Shown: positions 23,360 to 33,186 of the stretch, piece by piece
Layout of the letters: every line of letters begins with the position of its first letter
Position numbering within the stretch: position 1 is the first letter of the stretch
DNA from: Mediterraneibacter catenae
GTDB lineage: Bacteria > Bacillota > Clostridia > Lachnospirales > Lachnospiraceae
Direction: 5' to 3'
DNA: 64,000 nt
Assembly (NCBI RefSeq): GCF_008691045.1
Contig: NZ_VMSO01000015.1
Coordinates: 1-64,000 of the forward strand
Position numbers and translations under genes: made by a program
Notes under the pieces: model-generated
Told to the model about the DNA's origin: nothing
Database searches by the model: none
What the model saw: the letters and a program-made list of their open reading frames with translations, nothing else

Positions 23360-24715
23360 TTATATCAAATCTTCCCGCCTGTCGATATCCTTTAATTCTT
23401 CGGGATCTGCCTGTACGATTTTCACTTTTTCTCTGTACTTTCTCATGATCTGTCTTCCCCCCTCATCTCCTTCAAGAGTGAGGAGTTTCGGGAAAAACGT
23501 CCGGTCCCAGCACACAGGATTGCCGGTCCGTTCTCCGCTCCCCGCACATACGATACTTCCCGGATGACGGGATGCCGTGCGGAAGATCTGCTGCATAGTC
23601 GACGTATCAAGTCCCGGCTGATCGCAGACAGTAAAGAGAATGCCTTTTAATCCAGGTCTGTCCTCTAACGCCTTCTTAAGGCCGAGCGTAAGGGAAAGCG
23701 CTATGCCTCGTTCCGGCTCTTTGTTCCACACCGTCGCGATGTCTTTCTGTTCTGCTTCCCGGGCGATTTCCTCTGATCCGGTGACAATATATGCCGGAAA
23801 TGCACTGAATGCCTCTACTCTCTCTAGTGTATGCTCGTAAAGAGGCTTATTCCTTACAAGTGCGTTCAGCTTGTTTCCGCCGAACCTTGTTCCCGCTCCC
23901 GCGGCAAGGACGACAATGGCAAACTCATCTTTCATCCGCTCAAATCCCGTGACTGCTTCGAGCACGCCACCCCCGATGGCTCTCGCCTTGTCGGAAATCG
24001 TATAGCAGTGAGAGATTTCCGCCCTTGCATCGATATCCCCGATCTTAAGATTCTTACTCACCTGTACACCGGGTTGGAGCATCCCGCGCACAATCCCTGT
24101 CATCTGTGCATATACCGGTACTCCCCCTGTCACTGCAACAACTGAGCTTTTCTCAACATAATCACCAATCTTTGCTTTCGGCTCCAATATACCGGCAGCT
24201 TCTGCACGGATCAGACGCTCAATTGTATATCCTGCCACATTTCCCGGAACTCCGGTATTTGGAATAGCCGCTCCTCTCCAGATAATATTTCCCAGAGTGT
24301 GACCTCGTTTTGTCTCCACCACACAGTTACAGTCAACTCCGGCTGTAAATCCCGGGCCCACGCCAATGACAAACGGAGCGTCCGTGATCTTCGTCCCGAG
24401 ATTTTTCTTTGCAAGGATCGCGTCCACGATCACATCCGGTCGGAACCATTCACAGCAGACGGCTTTTTCGTCCACCACGACCGCAATATCACCGTTCTCC
24501 ATGACTTGCTCTGCCCCCGCCTGGTCTTTCACAAGGACGCCCTTCATCTCCTCTACCTGCGCGCTCCCCTCATAAACTGCTCTCGAGAGCGCTACCGTAC
24601 GCCGTACAGTGAGCGGAACAGCTATCTCGGTCATAAGGATCTGATGCCCTGCCCCGTAGAGTCTGGAGGCGATCCCTGTCGCCAGGTCCCCGGCTCCTCT
24701 GATCAATATTTTCAT
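23360..24715 (-). CDS. YqeB-MocA fusion: Se-dependent molybdenum hydroxylase maturation
   Basis: A 451-residue fusion. Residues 1 to about 262 match YqeB/EF2563 (GAGDLATGIASRLYGAGH, then DAILAKKN and GPGFTAGVDCN), required for selenium-dependent molybdenum hydroxylases. Residues about 265-451 match MocA, the CTP:molybdopterin cytidylyltransferase (VVLAAGAGTRFGGNKLNAL, then FTVCDQPGLD). In E. coli these are separate genes (yqeB and ygfJ/mocA). Joining them ties the cytosine-dinucleotide cofactor step to the selenium-specific maturation step. It lies between the ferredoxin and yqeC genes in the same operon. Confidence 0.9.
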   Translation of the reverse strand: MKILIRGAGDLATGIASRLYGAGHQILMTEIAVPLTVRRTVALSRAVYEGSAQVEEMKGVLVKDQAGAEQVMENGDIAVVVDEKAVCCEWFRPDVIVDAILAKKNLGTKITDAPFVIGVGPGFTAGVDCNCVVETKRGHTLGNIIWRGAAIPNTGVPGNVAGYTIERLIRAEAAGILEPKAKIGDYVEKSSVVAVTGGVPVYAQMTGIVRGMLQPGVQVSKNLKIGDIDARAEISHCYTISDKARAIGGGVLEAVTGFERMKDEFAIVVLAAGAGTRFGGNKLNALVRNKPLYEHTLERVEAFSAFPAYIVTGSEEIAREAEQKDIATVWNKEPERGIALSLTLGLKKALEDRPGLKGILFTVCDQPGLDTSTMQQIFRTASRHPGSIVCAGSGERTGNPVCWDRTFFPKLLTLEGDEGGRQIMRKYREKVKIVQADPEELKDIDRREDLI

Positions 24716-24777
24716 TCGTCTGTATCTGCCTTTCTGCTGTACCGTTCCAGTCCCGCATGACCGGACCAGTGTTACTG

Positions 24778-25557
24778 TTATATAGTCCCCGCCCTCTGTG
24801 CTCCGGACTCCTGTCCGGTCACGATCACCTGCCGGATTCCTCTTTTCCTAAGCTCCCGGCATATCTCAAGGGCGGTATCTATTCGTCTTTTATCGTCTGC
24901 TTTATTCAAAACGACTGTATATACGGCTGAACCAGGACATCCTTTTCTCCCCGCAGATCTCGCTGCGGCGAGCACTGCAATATCCTCAGCCGTAACACAT
25001 TCGGTTCTTTTCTTATTCAGTAGTTTCTCCGCCAATTCCGAGCGGAATACGGTTTCCTCTATCCTTTTCCCGACACTGTCCAGACCATACACGGACAGGA
25101 CATGCGTCGTCTCCGGCAGGATGACCGGTTCATGGTCTGCAGGCACTTTAAGCGGAAGCCTTTTCGCCCCATCCGCCTCTATGAGCAGGGGAACTTCCCA
25201 CCGCAGGAGTTTCTCAATCTCATGATCGGAAAGCCTCGCAAGCTTCCCGCCGGGCGCAGGCGCTCCAATCCACACCTGACCTGCCTTCTGTAATTGTTCT
25301 CTTATCTTCTCTTCCAACAATCCGGACAGGAACCACTCTCTGTCCTCTTTCATGATATGTGTCGTGGTCGTCACGATCACAGGAATACCCGCGCGGACAT
25401 ACTCATCAGCTAACCGGTGCAGGGTTGTTGTCTTTCCCCCTGCTCCGACCGCCGATACGACCGGGCGCTGTCCCCGGATCCCTTCGGTCTCCAGTTTCAG
25501 CGCCTGTCTTAAGGAGTCTGTCTCACACAGCCTGTCCTCATTGTAAATATAAATCAT
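24778..25557 (-). CDS. yqeC: YqeC, selenium-dependent hydroxylase maturation protein
   Basis: A 259-residue P-loop protein (GAGGKTTTLHRLADEY, about residues 38-53) of the YqeC family, a marker of selenium-dependent molybdenum hydroxylase systems. LIEADGAKRLPLKVP is the family's second conserved segment. It probably helps insert the selenium-containing ligand or cofactor. The start at 25557 (MIYIYNE) is chosen because it lies after the upstream stop at 25586; an upstream in-frame ATG would overlap the hydantoinase gene. The ribosome site (AGGAT) is weak. Confidence 0.85.
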   Translation of the reverse strand: MIYIYNEDRLCETDSLRQALKLETEGIRGQRPVVSAVGAGGKTTTLHRLADEYVRAGIPVIVTTTTHIMKEDREWFLSGLLEEKIREQLQKAGQVWIGAPAPGGKLARLSDHEIEKLLRWEVPLLIEADGAKRLPLKVPADHEPVILPETTHVLSVYGLDSVGKRIEETVFRSELAEKLLNKKRTECVTAEDIAVLAAARSAGRKGCPGSAVYTVVLNKADDKRRIDTALEICRELRKRGIRQVIVTGQESGAQRAGTI

Positions 25558-25585
25558 CTCAGTTGATCCTGAACTGTTATTTCTC

Positions 25586-26953
25586 TCACTCTGCTCCGTG
25601 GCGGACATACACACCGCTTTTTTCCTCAAGCACTCTGCCGTTCTCCGCAGCCAGCCTGCCTCTTAAATAAACCTGTTCCGCTCTTCCGTGGATCTCTGTT
25701 CCTTCCATAGGGCAGTAATCACATGCAGACTGCTGCTCCTCTGCCGTCATCGTCCACTCGGTATCCGGATTCCAGACAACGATGTCCGCATCACTTCCGG
25801 GGATGAGGGCTCCTTTCCACGGATAGAGTTTATAAAGCTTCGCAGGATTCTCCGACAGATAGATACACATCTGCTCTGCCGTGATCTTATTCTCCTTTAC
25901 ACCGAACTGCCAGATGAGCGCCGGACGTTCCTCTGCCCCCGGCATACCACAGGGCGTCTTTGAAAAGTCTTCGGCTCCCGCCATTTTCTGCTCCTTCGTA
26001 AAGCTGCAGTGGTCAGTCGCAATTGTCTGGATACGTCCTTCTTTCAACGCCTGCCAGAGCACTTCCTGATTTTTCTTCTTGCGAAGCGGCGGCGCGATCA
26101 TGTAATGTCTCGCTTCCTCTGCGGGAAGGGAATATTTGCTCTCGTCCATCACAAGGTACTGCGGACACGTCTCGATATAGACAGTCTGCCCCGCCTCTCT
26201 GGCGCGCAGGATCTCGCGGTATCCCGCCGCAGTGCTCAGATGTACGACGATGACCGGTGTATCTACGCATTTCGCGATCTTGAGAAGCCTTGATACAGCT
26301 TCAGCCTCGGCTTCTTTCGGGCGTGTCCACGGATAATCCGATACATCCTTTCTGCCGCCTTTTGTCTTCTGGACTTCTTTCAGCCTTGCCTGGATGATGC
26401 CGTTATTCTCACAGTGCACTCCGGCGATCCCGCCCAGTTCTTTCAAACGGGAGAGGATCTCGTACATTGTCTCATCGTCCACCATCGTATCATAGGTCAT
26501 ATACAGTTTGAAAGAGCATGTTTCCTTCTGCACGATTTCTTCCAATTCGCGGCTGATGTCTTCATTCCAGTCTGTAAGCGCCAGGTGAAATGCATAATCG
26601 CAGGAAGACTGTCCGTCCGCCTTCTTATGCCAGTTATTGAGCGCTTCTCTCAGGCTCTCACCCGGATACTGGGTGGCGTAATCCACGATACAGGTCGTTC
26701 CTCCTGCAAGTTCCGCCTTTGTTCCGGTTTCAAACTTATCCGCCGTGATCGTATTGCTCACTTCAAGCGCCATGTGGGTGTGTGCATCAATAAATCCGGG
26801 GAAGAGAAGCTTCCCGCGAACATCAACGATCTGAGCGTCTCTGAACTCCAGATCTTCACCAACCGCAAGGATCTTTTCTCCTTTTACCAGTATGTCCAGT
26901 TTCTTCATGCCGTCGCCGCTGACGATCGTACCGCCTTTAAATAAAAGTTTCAT
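25586..26953 (-). CDS. Hydantoinase/dihydropyrimidinase-family amidohydrolase
   Basis: A 455-residue cyclic amidohydrolase. The metal-binding DAHTHM is near residues 57-62, the carbamylated lysine lies in SFKLYMTY near residue 152, and further histidines are in GVHCENN, VIVVHLST and TDHCSF. It belongs to the D-hydantoinase/dihydropyrimidinase group (YgeZ/HyuA of purine clusters). It hydrolyses a cyclic ureide produced from the purine ring; the exact substrate in this pathway is not shown by sequence. It lies in the leftward operon, 19 bases after ygfK. Confidence 0.88.
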   Translation of the reverse strand: MKLLFKGGTIVSGDGMKKLDILVKGEKILAVGEDLEFRDAQIVDVRGKLLFPGFIDAHTHMALEVSNTITADKFETGTKAELAGGTTCIVDYATQYPGESLREALNNWHKKADGQSSCDYAFHLALTDWNEDISRELEEIVQKETCSFKLYMTYDTMVDDETMYEILSRLKELGGIAGVHCENNGIIQARLKEVQKTKGGRKDVSDYPWTRPKEAEAEAVSRLLKIAKCVDTPVIVVHLSTAAGYREILRAREAGQTVYIETCPQYLVMDESKYSLPAEEARHYMIAPPLRKKKNQEVLWQALKEGRIQTIATDHCSFTKEQKMAGAEDFSKTPCGMPGAEERPALIWQFGVKENKITAEQMCIYLSENPAKLYKLYPWKGALIPGSDADIVVWNPDTEWTMTAEEQQSACDYCPMEGTEIHGRAEQVYLRGRLAAENGRVLEEKSGVYVRHGAE

Positions 26954-26971
26954 GCCAACTCCCTCTTTCTG

Positions 26972-29965
26972 TTATCTCAAAAGATATGCATACTCCTTGC
27001 AGACCGTCTCCATCAGTTTCTGAAGTCCGTCCGGTATCCTTGTCTCCTCGCCTTTTGTCCAGATATATGTCTCGCCGAAGAAGCGTACCTTACATTTCAC
27101 CTGATCTTTGTCGAGCACCGTGAATCCCTGGTTCCTGCTGTCTTCCATATCTTTCTCATCTGCGAACAGTGTGAATTTATCAAGATACGGAGCGCTGTCA
27201 TACGGACAGAAGCTCTTACAGTTGCCGCACTCGTTGCACATGTAGTCCACATGGATGATCTGATGTTTCTCCATGCCCGGCACACGGATGGAGATATTTG
27301 CCCGGTTTGGACATACCTCGACGCAGTTCTCGCAGATACCGGAGCATCCGAGACATCTTCCGCTCTCCTCTCCGCCGTCTTTCTTGTCGGAGATATTGCC
27401 TTTTCTTCCGTAGATCGTATCTTCGTCTGTCTCCGGCTCAAAGTCTCTGACCAGAGTCTCACCGAGGATTGCCTGTGCAGCTCTCAATGCATCACTGATG
27501 CCCTCTACTACAGTGGCCGGTCCGCCCAGTCCGTCTCCTGCAAGATAGACGCCTGCACGGCTCGTCTCACATGTCTCCTCGTTGACAATGGCACGTCCTC
27601 TCTCATTTACATTGATACCGCAGGACTCATAGAATGCTGTCGGCACTCTCTCGCCTACCGCTGCGATAACTGTATCTGCCGGGATCTCTTTCTCTTCGCC
27701 GGTCTCCACCACGCCCCTTCTTCCGGAAGCGTCGTAGTCGCCCAGTTTCATCACTTTACAGAGGAGTTTGCCGTCTTCCAGTTTCACCGGGGAAAGCAGT
27801 TCCATGAACTCTACGCCGTCGTCCACTGCCATGACAAGTTCTTCCTCATCGGCAGGCATATAGCGCTTTGTCCTTCTATATACAAGGTACGCGTGCTCCA
27901 CGCCTTTCGTGCGCTTCGCAGCTCTCGCCGTATCCATCGCCGTATTTCCGCCGCCGATGATGACAACATTCTTACCGATATCAAGATTTCCGTCCTTCGC
28001 CTTGAAGTCTGAAAGGAACTCAAGCGCATTGATCGGCTCACCTTTTTCCAGTTTCAGAACACCCGGCTCGGAAGCACCGACTGCCAGGACGACTGCTGTG
28101 TATCCTGCATTTTTCAGCATGTCCAGATCTGTGATTTCTGTGTTGAAGCAGATATTCACGCCCATTTTCTCAAGAAGTGCCGCATCTTTGTCGATAGCGC
28201 TGTCGGAGATACGGAATCCGGGGATCACGTGGCGCACTACGCCTCCGAGAGCATCTGTCTTCTCGAACAGCGTCGTCTCCATGCCTGCACGGCGGAGGAA
28301 ATATGCCGCAGCCATTCCAGCCGGTCCGCCTCCGATCACAGCCGCCTTGCCGCTCTTTGTCACAGCCGGAGCTGTGAGACTGTCTGTCAGGGCATCATAT
28401 CCGTTCTCTGCCGCGATCAGTTTCATGCCGCGGATATAGACGGACTCTTCGTAGAAGTTACGGGTACATTTGCTCATACACGGATGCGCACAGATCGTTC
28501 CTGTAATGAACGGAAGCGGGTTCTTCTCCGTGATGACTTTCATCGCTTCTTCATATCTGCCTGCTTTTACAAGCTGTAAGTATGCCGGAATATCCTGATG
28601 GATCGGACATCCTTCTTTACATGGTGCCACGAAGCAGTCAAGGAGCGGCACCTGTTTCTTCATCTTTCTGGACGGAAGCGGTTTTACTGCCTTCACATGA
28701 TGAGGGTTTGTTCTTGCATCATCTGCAAGCTTACGCACCGCTTTCGGATCTACGCCTGTGAATACGACATTTTCCTTTTCCAGAAGTGATACCATCTGGG
28801 ACATTCTGTCATATCCGCCCGGCTTTAACAGCGTTGTAGCCACAGTTACCGGCCAGATACCTGCATCAACGATCTCTTTTATATTATGATAATCTGCGCC
28901 GCCGGAGTAGGATATGCGGAGTTTCCCGTCAAACTCTTCCGTGAGCTTCGCTGCCAGTGAAATTGACAGAGGATACAGGGATTTTCCCGACATATACATC
29001 TCTTCACTCGGAAGTTCGTTCTGCTTTACATCCACCGGGAATGTATTAGTAATTTTTACACCAAACTCGAGATTTCTCTCCTCACAGACTTTCATCAGTC
29101 TTGTCAGCATGGGCACTGCATCCTCATACTGCAGGTCGTCCTTAAAGTGGAAATCTCCGAATGCCACATAATCATAGCCCATTTCGTCCATGATTTTTCT
29201 GGCAAATTCGTATCCGAGCAAGGTCGGGTTGCATTTAATAAATGTGTGGAACCCTTTCTCCGTGATCAGATACATAGCGATACGCTCGATCTCCTGCGGA
29301 GGACATCCGTGCAGTGTTGAGATCGTGACGGAGTTACAGATATCGCCTGAAATACTCTCAATATCTTCTTTTGTCACTTTTTCGAACAGATCTGCATGAC
29401 CCATAAGATATTCCTTGCAGGAATTAAAAATATCCGAGTCCTGTGCATGCTGCATCGTATTTAAAAAATTGTCGATCTTCTCGGATTTGATACCGGCAAG
29501 GTCGTATCCCACACTGATATTGAACTGAAATCCGTCCATGCTGCCCAGCTCAAACTCCTTTGCGATCACTTTGCACAGGAACCACGCCTTGATATACTCT
29601 TCCATTGCCTGGGGAACATAAAGTTCTGTTGACCACTCGCAGTTATAACACTCGTCATCCGCTTTGATACACGGTTTATTCACACATGCAGAAAGCTCCT
29701 CTCCGTCCATGATCTGCACCGTCTTTAATTCGAAGAAACGGCTGCCAGTGTAATATGCTGCCACAATATTCTGTGCAAGCTGCGTATGCGGTCCTGCCGC
29801 CGGTCCGGCAGGCGTCTCAAGCGGTCTCTCAAAAATCGTCCGGTTATACTTTGAATCCGCATGATAGGGATGATGTTCCCCGAATACAGTTCCGTTCTTC
29901 TTATATTCTGTCAAAGTCCAGTTTAAAAGCTGTTCAAAAGACATTGGTCTCATAATATCACTCAT
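26972..29965 (-). CDS. ygfK: YgfK, putative selenate-reductase-like Fe-S/flavin oxidoreductase
   Basis: A 997-residue protein. Residues 1 to about 420 resemble the dihydroorotate/dihydropyrimidine dehydrogenase barrel. About 430-500 holds an Fe-S linker (CVAPCKEGCPIHQDIPAYL), about 520-870 the glutamate-synthase-type flavin/NAD(P) domains (AVIGGGPAGMAAAYFLRRAG and VVIIGGGNTAMDTA), and the C-terminus two 4Fe-4S motifs (CLGCSGICENCVEVCP, CNECGNCKSFCPYD). The E. coli name reflects an old selenate-reductase proposal; in anaerobic purine clusters it is a reductase acting on a ring or ureide intermediate. The start at 29965 has AGGAGG 8 bases upstream; the ATG at 29971 is too close. Confidence 0.9.
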   Translation of the reverse strand: MSDIMRPMSFEQLLNWTLTEYKKNGTVFGEHHPYHADSKYNRTIFERPLETPAGPAAGPHTQLAQNIVAAYYTGSRFFELKTVQIMDGEELSACVNKPCIKADDECYNCEWSTELYVPQAMEEYIKAWFLCKVIAKEFELGSMDGFQFNISVGYDLAGIKSEKIDNFLNTMQHAQDSDIFNSCKEYLMGHADLFEKVTKEDIESISGDICNSVTISTLHGCPPQEIERIAMYLITEKGFHTFIKCNPTLLGYEFARKIMDEMGYDYVAFGDFHFKDDLQYEDAVPMLTRLMKVCEERNLEFGVKITNTFPVDVKQNELPSEEMYMSGKSLYPLSISLAAKLTEEFDGKLRISYSGGADYHNIKEIVDAGIWPVTVATTLLKPGGYDRMSQMVSLLEKENVVFTGVDPKAVRKLADDARTNPHHVKAVKPLPSRKMKKQVPLLDCFVAPCKEGCPIHQDIPAYLQLVKAGRYEEAMKVITEKNPLPFITGTICAHPCMSKCTRNFYEESVYIRGMKLIAAENGYDALTDSLTAPAVTKSGKAAVIGGGPAGMAAAYFLRRAGMETTLFEKTDALGGVVRHVIPGFRISDSAIDKDAALLEKMGVNICFNTEITDLDMLKNAGYTAVVLAVGASEPGVLKLEKGEPINALEFLSDFKAKDGNLDIGKNVVIIGGGNTAMDTARAAKRTKGVEHAYLVYRRTKRYMPADEEELVMAVDDGVEFMELLSPVKLEDGKLLCKVMKLGDYDASGRRGVVETGEEKEIPADTVIAAVGERVPTAFYESCGINVNERGRAIVNEETCETSRAGVYLAGDGLGGPATVVEGISDALRAAQAILGETLVRDFEPETDEDTIYGRKGNISDKKDGGEESGRCLGCSGICENCVEVCPNRANISIRVPGMEKHQIIHVDYMCNECGNCKSFCPYDSAPYLDKFTLFADEKDMEDSRNQGFTVLDKDQVKCKVRFFGETYIWTKGEETRIPDGLQKLMETVCKEYAYLLR

Positions 29966-30062
29966 TATCATTTCCTCCTGTTATTATGGCCGGATTTCCT
30001 GTCCGGCAGCCGCTGCGTCGGCACCGTCCGGTATCCGGCCTTATTTCCGATATGCATTTTGT

Positions 30063-31493
30063 CTACTGTGCGTCCGGTTTGTCTTTTGGCAGAATCAGGT
30101 TCAGAATTACTGCAAATATCGTCGCCAGTACGACCGGCGATGATGCAAATGTATTGTTGATAATGGACTGGAAGCTCTCAAGGCTCATGCTCATGTTGAG
30201 TGCGTCATGGATGCTTGCCGTCATCTGGTTTAAGCAGCCGTCGCTTAAGGATACGCCCATTCCGATGGCGATGGACAGTCCGGCAACTGTTGTATTTCTG
30301 TAAGTCAGTTTCTCAGTCACGAGTAGTTTGATACCTGTCATAGCAATGGATGCAAATACCGATGCAACTGCGCCGCCGAGTACACACTGCGGGATCGTAC
30401 GGAGAAGTGCTGAGAACTTCGGGATCAGTCCGGCGATAAGCAGGATGACTGCTGATGCCGTGAACACTTTTCTCGCAACAACCCGCGTGGAACCTACGAT
30501 ACCTACATTCTGGCTGTATGTAGCCGTCGGCGGGCATCCGAACAGAGCGCCCACGATGTTGCTGACACCGTATCCGATGATACCGCCGTTCAACTCATCA
30601 TCTGTCGGCAGCCTGTCCATACCGCCTGTCGTCGTCGCGGAGAAGTCTCCCATTGCCTGGATCGAGTTCACGAGGAACAGGATCGCCAGCGGCAGGATCG
30701 CCGATATATCAAACCTGATGCCAAATGCAAGCGGCATCGGAACCTGGAACCATCCTGCGGAAGAAAGCGCGGAGAAATCTACCATCCCGAAACAAAGAGC
30801 CACTATGTACCCGCAGACAAGTCCGATCAGGATAGAAGCCAGTTTGAACAGGCCTTTTCCATAATGATTCAAAAGAACTACGATCGCCAGTGTGATAAAT
30901 GCCACCAGCCAGTTCTGCCATGAGCCGAATACAAGCGCCTCAGTCTTTCCCTGCTGCTCCACAATCACCTCATATGTATTAGAAGAATTTCCTGCCATAT
31001 AATTGACTGCCGTACTGTAGAGCGACAGACCGATCGCAAGGATAACCGTACCGATGACAAGCGGCGGGAACACCTTTCTGATCTGCCTGATAAAGAGTCC
31101 TACGAGAATCGCTACCACACCGCCTATGATCATGGCGCCGAAGATCGTATTAACGTCTTTTGCCTGTGCGGCAATGGCTGTCATTGTAGGAACATATGCG
31201 AAGCTGACACCAATGATGACCGGAAGCCCGCTTCCTAATTTAATCTTCTGTGCATATAACTGTAATAGTGTAGACAGTGCAGCGAACACAAGAGATACCT
31301 GAATCAGAAGTCCCATATCTACATTTCCGCCCGCATTATTTGCAGCATTTGCCACAAGGATAGCCGGCGTCACGCAGCCAACTACCGCTGCGAGCACATG
31401 CTGTGCCGCCAGGGGAAGCACCTGTCCGAACGACGGATTGCCGTCCCATTTAAATAACTCTGCATTGTCCTTTTTCTGCTTTGTATCATTCAT
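30063..31493 (-). CDS. NCS2-family purine (urate/xanthine) permease
   Basis: A 476-residue membrane protein with about 12-14 helices of the nucleobase:cation symporter-2 family. VLPLAAQHVLAAVVGCVTPA near the start carries the conserved glutamine-histidine region, IQAMGDFSATT is the helix-8 signature, and SNIVGALFGCPPTATYSQN the helix-10 signature. It imports xanthine, urate or related purines with protons. The position between ssnA and ygfK makes it the uptake system of the pathway. Which purine is preferred cannot be decided from these motifs alone. Confidence 0.92.
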   Translation of the reverse strand: MNDTKQKKDNAELFKWDGNPSFGQVLPLAAQHVLAAVVGCVTPAILVANAANNAGGNVDMGLLIQVSLVFAALSTLLQLYAQKIKLGSGLPVIIGVSFAYVPTMTAIAAQAKDVNTIFGAMIIGGVVAILVGLFIRQIRKVFPPLVIGTVILAIGLSLYSTAVNYMAGNSSNTYEVIVEQQGKTEALVFGSWQNWLVAFITLAIVVLLNHYGKGLFKLASILIGLVCGYIVALCFGMVDFSALSSAGWFQVPMPLAFGIRFDISAILPLAILFLVNSIQAMGDFSATTTGGMDRLPTDDELNGGIIGYGVSNIVGALFGCPPTATYSQNVGIVGSTRVVARKVFTASAVILLIAGLIPKFSALLRTIPQCVLGGAVASVFASIAMTGIKLLVTEKLTYRNTTVAGLSIAIGMGVSLSDGCLNQMTASIHDALNMSMSLESFQSIINNTFASSPVVLATIFAVILNLILPKDKPDAQ

Positions 31494-31581
31494 TTTTATT
31501 CACCCTATATTGCCCCCGGCAGATACATTGCCGGGCCCTTCCTTACTCAAATTATGTCAGCCCTTATGCTGCTTTTGTCTG

Positions 31582-32913
31582 TTAACCGTTGATACGGCCG
31601 GCAAGTTCTTTGGCCGCCTGTCTGCAGTCTGCCATCACTTTAGCCACATCGATCTTCGTCAGTCTCCGGTCTTTCATCAGGATTTCACCGTTTGCCACTG
31701 TAGTTACAACATCATGTCCGGTCACGCCAAACAGAAGATGGCTGTTGATATTGTCCGCAGTAAGCGGTGTGAGCGGATCATATGCGACAATGATTACATC
31801 GCCCGCAGCGCCTTCTTTGAGGACACCAAGTTCCGGGGCAAAGTACCTGCCCGCAATCTTCGCATTGTTCTCAAAAAGCATCTGCGGCACCTCTCCCCAG
31901 GCTGCATTCGGATCACAGAGATGATGCTTGTGGAGAATGTTCGCAACTTTCCATGATTCCATCATGTCATGGGTATACCCGTCTGTTCCAAGGCCGGTGA
32001 GGATTCCTCTGTGCACCAGCTCCATTGTCGGAGGGCATCCGCATGCATTTCCCATATTAGACTCCGGATTGTGAACGACCATCGTGTCTGTTTCCTTAAT
32101 GAGATCCATCTCATGGGAGTTAATATAGATGCAGTGTCCGAGGAGTGTCTTCTCGCCCAGAATACCGTGATCCATCAGACGGTCCACGATCCTTTTCCCG
32201 TAATGCTTCAGGCAGTGGTGCAGATCTTCGATCCCCTCTGCCACATGGATGTGATATCCGACTTCATCCGGCTTGTTTGCAGCGGCAAGTTCCATTGTCT
32301 CATCCGAGATAGTGAACTGTGCGTGCATACCCATCATTCCGGCGATCATTCCGGTATCGTCCTGAAGCGCATGGCGGATGAACTCGGCATTTTCCATAAC
32401 AGACTCTCTTGCCTTGTCCATACCATCCCTGTCAGAAATCTCATAGCAGAGGCAGGAACGGACTCCTGTCTCTTTTGCCGCTTTCTCAATTTCAAAGAGT
32501 GAGCCTCTGATCGAGCCGAAGCTTGCATGATGGTCAAAAATTGTCGTTACACCGTTTCTGATACAGTCGATATAAGTAGCCATAGCGCTTAAATATGTAT
32601 CGTTCAGTGTAAGATTACGGTCAATCGTCCACCACTGTCCGTCCAGGATATCGAGAAATCCCTTCGGGTCATAACCTTTTATGGAAAGGCCTCTTGCAAA
32701 CGAACTGTAAATATGCTCATGTACATTAATAAAGCCGGGCATGATCAGGCCGCCTTTGGCGTCGATGTACTCTGCTTCAGGATATGCATTTTTGATATCC
32801 TCAGTACTGCCCACCTTGCAGATCTTGGTTCCGTCGATAGCAACCGCACCGCCTTCGATCAGCGGACATGCAGCATCTCTTGTGATAACTTTTCCATTAC
32901 CTAAAACCAGCAT
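31582..32913 (-). CDS. ssnA: SsnA-type amidohydrolase
   Basis: A 443-residue metal-dependent aminohydrolase with the amidohydrolase histidines in FINVHEHIYSSFARG, GYHIHVAEG, LLGHCIYINS and the aspartate in GLGTDGYTHD. It is the SsnA family, a constant member of selenium-linked purine clusters, near the guanine/chlorohydrolase deaminases. It is the first gene of the leftward operon, with a promoter at 33039-33011. It may deaminate or open a purine-derived ring; the substrate is not known from sequence. Confidence 0.9.
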   Translation of the reverse strand: MLVLGNGKVITRDAACPLIEGGAVAIDGTKICKVGSTEDIKNAYPEAEYIDAKGGLIMPGFINVHEHIYSSFARGLSIKGYDPKGFLDILDGQWWTIDRNLTLNDTYLSAMATYIDCIRNGVTTIFDHHASFGSIRGSLFEIEKAAKETGVRSCLCYEISDRDGMDKARESVMENAEFIRHALQDDTGMIAGMMGMHAQFTISDETMELAAANKPDEVGYHIHVAEGIEDLHHCLKHYGKRIVDRLMDHGILGEKTLLGHCIYINSHEMDLIKETDTMVVHNPESNMGNACGCPPTMELVHRGILTGLGTDGYTHDMMESWKVANILHKHHLCDPNAAWGEVPQMLFENNAKIAGRYFAPELGVLKEGAAGDVIIVAYDPLTPLTADNINSHLLFGVTGHDVVTTVANGEILMKDRRLTKIDVAKVMADCRQAAKELAGRING

Positions 32914-33010
32914 GTCATTTTCTCCTTTTTATTTATTTTCCACATACTGTCCTCAATGTGCTTTTACATTTATCTGTGCAATTCGCACATTAAGACCTGT
33001 CACTATCTAT

Positions 33011-33039
33011 AGAATACCATTAATATTGTATAAATGCAA
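33011..33039 (-). promoter_or_regulatory. Promoter of the leftward purine operon
   Basis: On the minus strand TTGCAT (33039-33034), 17 bases, TATTCT (33016-33011). The transcript would start near 33004 and read ssnA first. Confidence 0.65.
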
Positions 33040-33045
33040 CATGAA

Positions 33046-33084
33046 TTCTAAATAATTTTTAGAGTACCTAAAAAATTTTTAGAA
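33046..33084. promoter_or_regulatory. Tandem palindromic operators between the divergent purine operons
   Basis: Two AT-rich palindromes, TCTAAATAATTTTTAGA (centre 33055) and CTAAAAAATTTTTAG (centre 33075), lie 20 bases (two helical turns) apart, between the two divergent promoters. A shared regulator, most simply the PAS/HTH protein encoded at 33187, could bind both on one DNA face. Confidence 0.55.
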
Positions 33085-33090
33085 AAAGTA

Positions 33091-33118
33091 TTGACTCTGT
33101 ATTTTTTTATGCTATGAT
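33091..33118 (+). promoter_or_regulatory. Promoter of the rightward purine operon
   Basis: TTGACT (33091-33096), 16 bases, TATGAT (33113-33118), followed by the regulator gene 69 bases on. Confidence 0.65.
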
Positions 33119-33186
33119 GGGTTTAGAGACACACAGCAGACACACTTTTCCTCTCGAAAGAGAGTGAAGAAAAGGCAGGTGAAGTA

